Of a stretch of 16,165 nucleotides of DNA, positions 6,553 to 13,383 are shown piece after piece (position 1 is the stretch's first letter; every line of letters starts with the position of its first letter). Source of the stretch: JAUWQU01 sp964605095 (GTDB taxonomy: Bacteria; Planctomycetota; Phycisphaerae; SM23-33); assembly GCA_964605095.1 (NCBI GenBank), contig CAZSBS010000097.1, positions 1 through 16,165 of the forward strand, given 5' to 3'. The position numbers and the translations under genes are program-made. The notes under the pieces are model-generated. The model was not told where the DNA came from. It searched no databases and saw only the letters and a list, made by a program, of their open reading frames with translations.

Positions 6553-7458
6553 ATGCCAAGTGCCAAGACCATTCTTACGCGGGTCGTGTTCGGCGGGATC
6601 ATGATCGCCGCCATAGCCTGCCTGCTGGCGGTGGAGTATTACGAGCCCTGGCCGGCAATAGCGGACATGCAGGGACTGCTGCTGGCGCTGGTGATCGTCG
6701 TGCTCTGCGTGATGGCCCTGCGGGAGCTCAATCGCATCGCCTCAGCCGCAGGGTCCGGGCTACTGGCAGTCAGCGCAACTGTCGGCACGCTGCTGATAGC
6801 CACCCAGCCGATATGGTACAAGTTCGCCCCCGTGGACTTCGTTCTCTGGGACAACCTCCGCCCCCTCAGCTTCATCTCCATGATGACCCCCGCTGACGTC
6901 TGGTGCATGATCGGGCTGATCGTGGCTGGGGCGTTCCTCGAGCAGATGATCCGCCACCGCCTCGACGCCGCGGTCACCCGCGTGGCGGCGACCGTCCTGG
7001 CAGTGGCGTACCTCGGCGTGGGCGCGGCCATCATTCTGGCCATTCGATTGGATAAGGGCGTGCCCGCACTTATACTTTTCCTTGCAGCCGTGAAATGCAC
7101 GGACATCGGCGCGTACTTTACCGGCTCAGCCATCGGGCGCCACAAGCTCATTGCCTGGCTCTCGCCGGGCAAGAGTTGGGAGGGCCTGTTCGGCGGCCTG
7201 GCCGCGGCGGCGGGAGTAAGCATGCTGGTCGTCTGGCTGTTCGGCATGCGGATGTCGCTTGGCTGGGCGGCAGGGTTCGGCGTGATCGTCGGGGCCGTCG
7301 GACAATTCGCCGACCTCTGCGAGAGCCTGCTGAAGCGCTCGGCCAGGATCAAGGACTCCGGCGCACTGGTGCCGGAGTTCGGCGGCGTGCTGGACGTGCT
7401 CGACTCGCCACTGCTGGCTGCCCCCGCGGCATGGGTGCTTCTGAACTTCCTTCTTTAA
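6553..7458 (+). CDS. cdsA: Phosphatidate cytidylyltransferase (CDP-diacylglycerol synthase)
   Basis: This 301-residue integral membrane protein converts phosphatidic acid and CTP to CDP-diacylglycerol, the precursor of all bacterial phospholipids. Several hydrophobic segments span the chain. The family landmarks are KCTDIGAYFTGSAIGRHK, LSPGKSWEGLFGG, and the C-terminal signature SLLKRSARIKDSG followed by FGGVLDVLDS, with K267, D268, D281 and D284. Two positions differ from the textbook signature: F276 where H is usual before GG, and V282 where R is usual in LDR. I believe this variant is common in planctomycetes. The gene follows the RicT-like gene by 41 nt and may be co-transcribed with it, although no good Shine-Dalgarno sequence precedes the ATG. 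The usual neighbour uppS is absent. A tandem repeat begins 11 nt after the stop. Confidence 0.93.
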   Translation: MPSAKTILTRVVFGGIMIAAIACLLAVEYYEPWPAIADMQGLLLALVIVVLCVMALRELNRIASAAGSGLLAVSATVGTLLIATQPIWYKFAPVDFVLWDNLRPLSFISMMTPADVWCMIGLIVAGAFLEQMIRHRLDAAVTRVAATVLAVAYLGVGAAIILAIRLDKGVPALILFLAAVKCTDIGAYFTGSAIGRHKLIAWLSPGKSWEGLFGGLAAAAGVSMLVVWLFGMRMSLGWAAGFGVIVGAVGQFADLCESLLKRSARIKDSGALVPEFGGVLDVLDSPLLAAPAAWVLLNFLL

Positions 7459-7469
7459 CAAGGCTGAAT

Positions 7470-7511
7470 GGAGTAGTAGTCAGGGAGTAGTAAATAGGGA
7501 GTAGGCAGTAG
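7470..7511. repeat. Three tandem copies of a 14-bp unit
   Basis: Three units start with GGAGTAG at 7470, 7484 and 7498: GGAGTAGTAGTCAG, GGAGTAGTAAATAG and GGAGTAGGCAGTAG. They lie immediately after cdsA. The copies differ at the last positions only. No function is evident. Confidence 0.8.
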
Positions 7512-7572
7512 ATTAGGAAGAAGGACATCGGAAGTCCATGGATAGCGTGAGCATCTGGCGACTGAGGCTTAC

Positions 7573-7837
7573 AGCCCCGTTCACGGGGCTTCGCCCCGAA
7601 GGGGTTTAGACCAGGCCTTTTAGGCCTGGGGTGACAAGGCAACTTATAGTCTTTTAGCACGCTTTCAGCGTGCTTTGGGCGGGCATTAGCCTGAAGGCTG
7701 TCAAGTACGGGTAAGCGTGCTGAAGCACGCTAAGAGAAAGACAAACAAGAGAGATTGTCACATTGCACGTTAACCAGGGCTAAAAGCCCTGGCCTACACC
7801 CCCGCTATCGCGGGGGCAAAGCCCCGTGAACGGGGCT
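7573..7837. repeat. Mirror-ordered hairpin cluster (BIME-like) between cdsA and polA
   Basis: Eight hairpins occur in this block, and three pairs are inverted copies in nested order. AGCCCCG-TTCA-CGGGGCT (7573-7590) is the exact reverse complement of AGCCCCG-TGAA-CGGGGCT (7820-7837). CCAGGCC-TTTTA-GGCCTGG (7611-7629), reverse complemented, differs from CCAGGGCT-AAA-AGCCCTGG (7774-7792) at only two positions, which pair with each other. AGCACGCT-TTC-AGCGTGCT (7656-7674) has its arms swapped in AGCGTGCT-GA-AGCACGCT (7714-7731). Extra hairpins are CCCC-GAA-GGGG (7594-7604), AGCC-TGAA-GGCT (7688-7699) and CCCCCGC-TATC-GCGGGGG (7799-7816). The block fills most of the 390-nt gap and ends 11 nt before the polA start. 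No gene is visible in it. It is REP/BIME-like in form. Confidence 0.8.
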
Positions 7838-7848
7838 GAAGAAAACCC

Positions 7849-10635
7849 ATGACCGACACGCTATACATCATCGACGGGCATTCGCAGATATACCGGGCAT
7901 ACTACGCGCCGTTCCGCGACCTGACAAGCCCCACCGGCGAGCCGACGCGGGCCACGTTCGTCTTCTGCCAGATGCTGCTGAGCTTCATCCGCAACCGAAA
8001 GCCGACGTACCTCGCCATGGCCGTTGACGGCCCGGCCGCAAAGCTCCTGCGCCGCAAAACCTACCCGGATTACAAGATCACGCGAAAACCCGCGCCCGAC
8101 GATTTCCACCCGCAAGCGACGCGCATCATGGAGATCGTCCGCAAGATGGGCATCCCCGTGCTGGAGCTCGAAGGCTACGAGGCAGACGACATCATCGCAA
8201 CCGCGGCCGCAAGGTTTGCCTCGCCGCAACTCGACGTGGTGCTAGTCAGCCGGGACAAGGACCTCGACCAGCTCATCGGCCCGCACTGCACGCTGTACGA
8301 CCCCATGAAGGATGAGGTCCTCGACGCGGCCGCCATCGAGCGCGAGAAGGGCTATCGCCCGGACCAGGCCGTCGAGGTCCAGACGCTCACGGGCGACTCG
8401 ACGGACAATATCCCCGGCGTGCCGGGCGTCGGACCCAAGACAGCCGCCAGGCTCATCGCCCGCTACGGCACGGCCGAGGAGGTGCTCGCCCACGCCGACG
8501 AGCAGACGCCCAAACTCAAGGAAAACCTCCAGGCGGCGGCCGGGACAATCGAGCTTTCCCGCAAGCTCGTCACGCTCGACCGCGACGCGCCCATCGAGCT
8601 TTCGCTGGACGCGATGAGGCTGGATCGCATCGACGGCAATGCCGTGCGCCCGGTCTTCGCCGAGCTCGGCTTCAACAAGCTGATGGACATCCTGGACAAC
8701 ATGGGCGTCGGCGGGCAGGGTGCCGCCAGGGTGGACACCGCCTCAGCCGCCAAGGCCGACGACGAACAAGCCGAAGCCGCGAGCGAGCCCGCCAAGGCTG
8801 ACCAGGAGCCCGCCAAGCCCGCACATACCACGGCCGCCGACTTCGACTACCGCCTTGTCGACACGCCCGAGGCGCTCGACGAACTCATCCGCCAGCTTGC
8901 CGGCGTGACGCGGCTGTCGGTCGATACCGAGACCACCGGCACCCAGCCCATGCGCGCGGACCTTGTCGGCATATCCCTGGCGTTCAAGCCCGGCGCGGCC
9001 GTGTACATTCCCGTGGCCGGGCCGCTGGGCGCCCGCACGCTGGATGTCGAACTGGTCCGCGAAAAGCTCGGGCCAATCCTCGCCGATCAGTCCGTCACAA
9101 AGGTCGGCCAGAACCTCAAGTACGACATGCTCGTGCTGGGCGAGGCGAAGATGCCGTTGGCAGGGCGGATCTTCGACACCCTCGTGGCCGCCCACGTGCT
9201 GGACTCGACCCGCATGACCTACAAGCTCGACGCCCTTGCGGCCGAGTACATCAACCACCGCTGCATCCCCATCGAGGACCTCATCGGGCGAGGCAAGCAC
9301 CAGACGACCATGAACACCGTCGCGACCGACGTGGTGGCCGTCTACGCCGCCGAGGACGCCGACGTTGCCCTGCGCCTTGCCGACGTGCTGGCCGGCATGC
9401 TGGAAACCGAAGGCCTGACCAAACTCTTCTACGACCTTGAAATGCCGCTGGTGCCCGTGCTGACGCGGATGGAGCGAACCGGCATACTGCTCGACCGGCG
9501 CGTGCTTGGCAGGCTCGAGAGCGAGCTGTCCAAGCAGGCCGACGTGCTCCGCGGCCGCATCATCGCCGCCGCCGGGCACCCCTTCAACCCGGACTCGCCC
9601 AAGCAACTTGCCGTCGTGCTCTTCGCCGAGCTCAAGCTGCCGAGTCGCAAAAAGACCAAGACCGGAGCGAGCACCGATTCGTCGGTGCTCGAAGAGCTCG
9701 CCGTCGAGCACGAGCTGCCCGCGCTGGTGCTGGACTACCGCAAGCTCACCAAGCTGCTGGGCACGTACCTCACAGCCCTGGGGGCGTACGTCCTGCCGCG
9801 CGACGGGCGCGTACACACCAGCTTCCACCAGGCGGGCACCGCCACGGGCAGGCTCTCCAGCAGCGACCCGAATCTTCAGAACATCCCCATCCGCACGGAC
9901 GAGGGACGGATGATCCGCTCCGCCTTCGTCGCCCCGCCGGGCTGCGTGCTGCTATCAGCGGACTACTCGCAGGTCGAGCTTCGCGTGCTGGCGCACTTCT
10001 GCGGCGACGAGAAGCTCCGCGCCGCCTTCGCAGAAGGCCAGGACATCCACCGGACGGTGGCGGCCGAGGTGTTCGGCGTGCCGCCCGACGAGGTCACCCC
10101 GGACATGCGCGCCAAGGCCAAGACGGTGAACTTCGGGATAATCTACGGGCAGACCGCGTACGGGCTTTCGGTGAGCCTTCGCATCCCTCGGAAAGACGCG
10201 GCCGGGTTCATCGACAGGTACAAGGCCCGGTTCCCGAAGATCGACGAGTTCCTCGCCCAGTGCGTCAGCCAAGCCAAGCGGCAGGGCTACGTCGAGACGA
10301 TTTTCGGCCGGCGCCGTCGCGTGCCGGACATCGAGGCCAAGAACCCGCAGGCGCGGGCGATGGCTGAGCGCCTTGCGATCAACTCGGTGGTTCAGGGCTC
10401 GGCGGCGGACCTGATCAAGCAGGCGATGGTGAACATCGCCCGGCGCATCGACGCCGAGGGCAGGCCCAGCCGGATGCTGCTCCAGATCCACGACGAACTT
10501 GTCTTCGAGGTGCCCGAGCATGCCGTCGAGGCCGAGCGGGAAATGGTCGTCCACGAGATGACGTCCGCCATCGCCCTGAGCGTGCCGCTGAAGGTGGACG
10601 TCGGCGTTGGGCCCAACTGGATGGAAGCGAAATAG
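7849..10635 (+). CDS. polA: DNA polymerase I
   Basis: This 928-residue protein has the complete three-domain layout, the usual full length. The 5'-3' exonuclease (about 1-290) shows IDGHSQIYRAYYA, YEADDIIATAA, SRDKDLDQLI and TGDSTDNIPGVPGVGPKTA. A linker of alanine, glutamate and lysine (about 291-327) follows. The 3'-5' proofreading domain keeps its acidic residues: D359-T-E361, D426, and Y499 with D503, so it is probably active, unlike the degenerate domain in several phyla. The polymerase domain has motif A DYSQVELR (D705), motif B with K758 in KTVNFGIIYG, and motif C HDEL (H881, D882). It fills gaps in Okazaki-fragment maturation and excision repair. The ATG at 7849 lacks a strong Shine-Dalgarno sequence and sits 11 nt after a perfect hairpin. 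The gene is monocistronic, converging on pit. Confidence 0.97.
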   Translation: MTDTLYIIDGHSQIYRAYYAPFRDLTSPTGEPTRATFVFCQMLLSFIRNRKPTYLAMAVDGPAAKLLRRKTYPDYKITRKPAPDDFHPQATRIMEIVRKMGIPVLELEGYEADDIIATAAARFASPQLDVVLVSRDKDLDQLIGPHCTLYDPMKDEVLDAAAIEREKGYRPDQAVEVQTLTGDSTDNIPGVPGVGPKTAARLIARYGTAEEVLAHADEQTPKLKENLQAAAGTIELSRKLVTLDRDAPIELSLDAMRLDRIDGNAVRPVFAELGFNKLMDILDNMGVGGQGAARVDTASAAKADDEQAEAASEPAKADQEPAKPAHTTAADFDYRLVDTPEALDELIRQLAGVTRLSVDTETTGTQPMRADLVGISLAFKPGAAVYIPVAGPLGARTLDVELVREKLGPILADQSVTKVGQNLKYDMLVLGEAKMPLAGRIFDTLVAAHVLDSTRMTYKLDALAAEYINHRCIPIEDLIGRGKHQTTMNTVATDVVAVYAAEDADVALRLADVLAGMLETEGLTKLFYDLEMPLVPVLTRMERTGILLDRRVLGRLESELSKQADVLRGRIIAAAGHPFNPDSPKQLAVVLFAELKLPSRKKTKTGASTDSSVLEELAVEHELPALVLDYRKLTKLLGTYLTALGAYVLPRDGRVHTSFHQAGTATGRLSSSDPNLQNIPIRTDEGRMIRSAFVAPPGCVLLSADYSQVELRVLAHFCGDEKLRAAFAEGQDIHRTVAAEVFGVPPDEVTPDMRAKAKTVNFGIIYGQTAYGLSVSLRIPRKDAAGFIDRYKARFPKIDEFLAQCVSQAKRQGYVETIFGRRRRVPDIEAKNPQARAMAERLAINSVVQGSAADLIKQAMVNIARRIDAEGRPSRMLLQIHDELVFEVPEHAVEAEREMVVHEMTSAIALSVPLKVDVGVGPNWMEAK

Positions 10636-10645
10636 GAACAGCGAT

Positions 10646-10825
10646 TTCAACGCGGAGAAGAAGAAGCAAAAGAAACGGCTTTTGAAGGGGATTACATGGA
10701 TTAAATGATTACATGGATTAAGAGACTCATATATTCTTCAATCCATGTGATCATTTAATACATGCAATCCACTTCTAATGATTTTTTTCTTCTTCCTCCG
10801 CGTGCTCTGCGCTCTCTGCGTTGAA
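10646..10825. repeat. Long inverted-repeat element between polA and pit; possible bidirectional terminator
   Basis: The core arms are 32 bp each. The left arm (10689-10720) begins GGATTACATGGATTAAATG. The right arm (10739-10770), reverse complemented, matches it at 28 of 32 positions, leaving an 18-nt loop. Outside the core, TTCAACG..CGGAG followed by AAG repeats (10646-10666) has an inverted counterpart at 10787-10825. That counterpart carries an extra purine-rich stretch of AGAGAGCGCAGAGC type. The core is AT-rich, unlike the neighbouring genes. A T-run (10782-10788) follows the stem, so the structure could terminate polA transcription. Each half of the core is itself a near tandem repeat of GATTACATGGATTA. 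Confidence 0.75.
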
Positions 10826-10848
10826 CTCTTCTTTGCCGCACCCGGCCT

Positions 10849-12231
10849 CTACACGAACCTGATGAGCAGCCAGTATATTCCCGCCGACAGCAAGGCCGAG
10901 ACCGGGATAGTGATGAGCCAGGAGGCGAAGATCTTGCGGACGACGCCGAGGTCGATCGCGCCGAAGCCTCTTGCGATCCCCACGCCCATGACCGCTCCGA
11001 CAAGCACGAACGTGGTGGAGATGGGCAGGCCCATGAGGGAGCAGAGCAGGACTGTCGAGGCCGTGCCGAACTCGGCTGCGAATCCGCGGGTGGGGGTGAT
11101 CTCGGTGATCTTCTTTCCGATGGCGGCCATGACCTTGTAGCCGTAGGTGGACAGGCCGATGACGATTCCCACGCCGCCTATCGCCAACAGCCAGAACGGC
11201 ACGGGCGCCTTGTCCGCAATGGTCCCGCCGCCGGCGTAATGGAAGATTCCCGCCAGCGGCCCGATGGCGTTTGCCACGTCGTTTGCCCCGTGTGCAAAGG
11301 CCATGTAGCAGGCCGTCACGGGCTGGATTCGTCCGAACCAGCGTTCGACCACCTCGTATCGCTGGCTTCGGCGGACGCGCAGGCGGGCAGCCTTGCGGGA
11401 CAGCACCGCCCTGGCGCCCAGGGCCACCACCAGCCCACACAGGGCCGCCAGCGGCACTTTCGTCACGAGGGCGTTCGCCTTCACGTGGAGAACCGAGTAG
11501 AGCACCGACAGCGAGATAAGGAACGACACCGCCCCGAAGCAGATCGGCAATGCCCGCCTGGCCATGAACACCGGGTGCCGGCTGGAAAGCACGTACTTCT
11601 GCACCAACTTGTAAACGATGAACGCCAGTACCCCGCCGACCAGCGGCGAGATGATCCAGCTAAGCGCGATCGTGCCCATCATCGACCAGTCCACCGCGTG
11701 AACTCCCGCGGCGACGATGGCGAAACCAATCACCGCGCCGATAATCGCGTGGGTCGTCGAGACCGGCTGGCCGAAATATGTCGCCACGTTGAGCCAGATC
11801 GATGAGGCTATGAGCGCCGCCAGCATGCCCAGGATGAGTTGCGTGTAAAGGCGCCCCGTGGGGTTTTTCTCCGCCGACGCGCCCCACCAGGCCTGCTCGC
11901 CGGATCGTTCCGAGGCCACGCTGGCGGAGGAAACTCGGGCCGGGATGCTGGTAGGGCCTTTCGACGGATTGCCTCTTTCCACGCTATGCGTGGCCGCCCA
12001 GAGCGAATCAGTGTCCACAATCCCCTTGCGGATCGTCTGGGCGACGTTGCCGCCGACAAAGAACGCCCCGGCGAACTCGAACACCGCCGCCAGGACGACC
12101 GCCTGCTTCAGCGTCAGCGCGCCGGAGCCAACGGACGTGCCCATCGCGTTGGCAACGTCGTTGGCGCCGATGTTCCAGGCCATGTACAGGCCCGCTATGA
12201 TCGCAACTACAAGGACCACCGATAGAGTCAA
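10849..12231 (-). CDS. pit: PiT-family inorganic phosphate transporter
   Basis: This 460-residue membrane protein imports inorganic phosphate, in this family usually coupled to H+ or Na+. The duplicated PiT signatures are present: WNIGANDVANAMGTSVGSGAL (about 20-39, listed as two overlapping blocks WNIGANDVANAMG and GTSVGSGAL) and AHGANDVANAIGPLAG (GAND at 315-318). FGQPVSTTHAIIGAVIGF and LMGLPISTTFVLVGAV are the matching second motifs of each half. The start is TTG at 12229-12231, supported by GAAAGG 8 nt upstream and by immediate entry into the first membrane helix. The gene follows the DUF47 gene by 22 nt in the same operon. Residues about 80-126 form a hydrophilic stretch in a loop where relatives I recall have only a few residues; it looks like an in-frame repeat insertion. 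The rest of the protein appears intact, so transport function is probably kept. Confidence 0.93.
   Translation of the reverse strand: MTLSVVLVVAIIAGLYMAWNIGANDVANAMGTSVGSGALTLKQAVVLAAVFEFAGAFFVGGNVAQTIRKGIVDTDSLWAATHSVERGNPSKGPTSIPARVSSASVASERSGEQAWWGASAEKNPTGRLYTQLILGMLAALIASSIWLNVATYFGQPVSTTHAIIGAVIGFAIVAAGVHAVDWSMMGTIALSWIISPLVGGVLAFIVYKLVQKYVLSSRHPVFMARRALPICFGAVSFLISLSVLYSVLHVKANALVTKVPLAALCGLVVALGARAVLSRKAARLRVRRSQRYEVVERWFGRIQPVTACYMAFAHGANDVANAIGPLAGIFHYAGGGTIADKAPVPFWLLAIGGVGIVIGLSTYGYKVMAAIGKKITEITPTRGFAAEFGTASTVLLCSLMGLPISTTFVLVGAVMGVGIARGFGAIDLGVVRKIFASWLITIPVSALLSAGIYWLLIRFV
11854..11994 (-). other. Hairpin-rich in-frame insertion within pit (about 47 codons)
   Basis: The segment encodes ATHSVERGNPSKGPTS and ends GEQAWWGASAEKNPTG, with no membrane character, between TIRKGIVDTDSLWA and RLYTQLILGMLAAL. 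Its DNA has short inverted repeats: CCACGC-TAT-GCGTGG (11979-11993), GGCCACGC (11914-11921) against GCGTGGCC (11988-11995), and GTGGGG against CCCCAC near its other end. This resembles a small palindromic element captured in a permissive loop. The insertion boundaries are estimates from memory of the family. Confidence 0.5.
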
Positions 12232-12253
12232 GGGATCGGCCTTTCGGACGGCG

Positions 12254-12925
12254 TTATTTTCGCGTGATCATCAACCGCAGGTTCTTGCCCACGTTCTCGG
12301 CGTGGTCGGCCAGCTTGCCGAGCGCCCGGCAGAGCTTGTCCAGCAAAATCAGCGTGATCGGGTCGAGGTCTGTCACGCCGTAGGCATGGCGAGCGAGCTG
12401 GTGGTTGATCTTGTCGGACTCGAACTCCATCTGGCAGACCTCCGCGATCCGCTTGAGGACCTCCTTCGAGTCCGGGCCGGTGAAGCCTCCCTTCTGGATG
12501 TCGGCGAGTTGCTCAGCCACGCCCAGCAGGCACTCCGAGACCGCCACAACTTTATCCGCAAGGGCCAGAAACTCCGCGTGCAGTTCCTTGGGCAGCCGAA
12601 GCGGACGGAACATCGCCATCACCGCGAAGTCCTCGGCGTCGTCGGCGATCTTGTCCATCGACGAGAGGAACCTCGCCAGGTCATCTCGGTCCACCGGCAG
12701 ATAATAACGGTGAGGCAGGTTCTCGCGGACTTCGTCCTTGATATGGTCGGCCTCGAACTCCAGCTTGGATACCTGTTTATGGAGCTCCTCCAGCCGGGCG
12801 GCGTTCTCGGCAAGGATTGCCTCAGCCACCGGCTTGATCAACGAGACACACTCATGCACTTTCCGCGCGTGATCCACCAAAGGCCCGAAAGGCGATTGTC
12901 CAAAGATGTTCAACGGGTTCAACAT
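12254..12925 (-). CDS. DUF47/PhoU-like phosphate transport regulator
   Basis: This all-helical protein of 223 residues belongs to the DUF47 (TIGR00153, PhoU-like) family. Visible landmarks are NIFGQSPFGPLVDHARKV, KLEFEADHIKDEVRENL, PVDRDDLARFLSSMDKIADDAEDF, and KINHQLARHAYG near the end. The acidic E/D-x3-D helices match the metal-binding repeats of PhoU folds. Family members are typically encoded beside PiT transporters and are thought to control or assist them. I chose the ATG at 12923-12925, preceded by AGGA with 8 nt spacing, over an in-frame start 57 nt upstream that would add an untypical N-terminus. It is the first gene of the operon, followed by pit after 22 nt. A Pho-box-like promoter lies upstream, which would place both genes under phosphate-starvation control. 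Confidence 0.9.
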   Translation of the reverse strand: MLNPLNIFGQSPFGPLVDHARKVHECVSLIKPVAEAILAENAARLEELHKQVSKLEFEADHIKDEVRENLPHRYYLPVDRDDLARFLSSMDKIADDAEDFAVMAMFRPLRLPKELHAEFLALADKVVAVSECLLGVAEQLADIQKGGFTGPDSKEVLKRIAEVCQMEFESDKINHQLARHAYGVTDLDPITLILLDKLCRALGKLADHAENVGKNLRLMITRK

Positions 12926-12990
12926 TGTCGGTTTCCTGATTGGCCCGGCCACCCCGCGGCCGATCGGCACGCAAGGCGGCACGGGCTAAG

Positions 12991-13064
12991 ATTCTATTCA
13001 CCGATTCCTAACCGAGCACCGGGCTTTCGGCAAGCTTTTTGGCAATCTTTTGGCATCCTTTGAC
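12991..13064 (-). promoter_or_regulatory. Pho-box-like repeat array and -10 element for the DUF47-pit operon
   Basis: On the minus strand four direct repeats follow each other: GTCAAAGGAT (13055-13064), GCCAAAAGATT (13044-13054), GCCAAAAAGCTT (13032-13043) and GCCGAAAGCCC (13021-13031). Their periods are 10, 11 and 12 bp, and each is preceded by T. The form T-G-T/C-C-A-A-A-A recalls the PhoB half-site TGTCATAAA with its 11-bp period. A -10 element TAGAAT lies at 12991-12996 and the -35 position holds no consensus hexamer, as expected of an activator-dependent Pho promoter. The leader would be about 60 nt. Confidence 0.55.
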
Positions 13065-13131
13065 ATATGGCGGCCCGGCGTGCAAGAAGGCCGCCGCCGG
13101 AAGACCGCCCGGAGACTTACCCGGAAGGCCA

Positions 13132-13160
13132 TTGACAAGCCATGAATATAATCGTATTAT
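13132..13160 (+). promoter_or_regulatory. Strong sigma70-type promoter upstream of the FHA-GAF-kinase gene
   Basis: TTGACA (13132-13137) is followed after exactly 17 nt by TATTAT (13155-13160), in an AT-rich patch that stands out from its surroundings. Transcription would start near 13167. It is divergent from the phosphate operon promoter. Confidence 0.65.
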
Positions 13161-13383
13161 TTTAATGGACATAGTACCCAGGTGGCCTTGTCTGGCCTTT
13201 TCATCCGCCTGAGCCTGGCGAGCAGTTCCTTTGCCTGGTCCGCAGAAGGATTGCGGCGAACCATTGACAAACCTGTGCGTGGCATAATCAGCGGCCGTGA
13301 GGGTTTGCGGCATTTTGGCCACGGGACCGGCCCAGACATGTCGGAGTGTTTGCTGCCTTTCTCATTTAACTGGGTGTCGCATA
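13161..13383 (+). other. Leader region of about 220 nt before the kinase gene
   Basis: No gene is convincing here. A second CCATTGACAA occurs at 13261-13270 with a CATAAT at 13283-13288, but the 13-nt spacing is too short for a normal promoter. The minus strand can encode about 35 residues (starting MVRRNPSADQAKELLARL), without a ribosome binding site I trust. Confidence 0.35.

Noticed and set aside
5877..6896. 339-codon plus-strand frame across the RicT tail and the cdsA start
   Set aside because: Overlaps two real genes in another frame and consists of proline, arginine and alanine low complexity.
7470..7837. CRISPR array
   Set aside because: Repeats are 14 bp in direct tandem without spacers, or mirrored hairpins of different sequences; no cas genes are nearby.
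8743..9828. 361-codon minus-strand frame opposite polA
   Set aside because: Antisense to the linker, proofreading and polymerase regions of an unmistakable DNA polymerase I; no family features of its own.
13157..13266. Small minus-strand ORF of about 35 codons (MVRRNPSADQAKELL)
   Set aside because: Plausible helical peptide but no trusted ribosome binding site, and its 3' end overlaps the promoter for the kinase gene; no family recognised.
13264..13288. Possible second promoter (TTGACA, CATAAT) before the kinase gene
   Set aside because: Spacing is 13 nt, too short; the element at 13132-13160 is far better.
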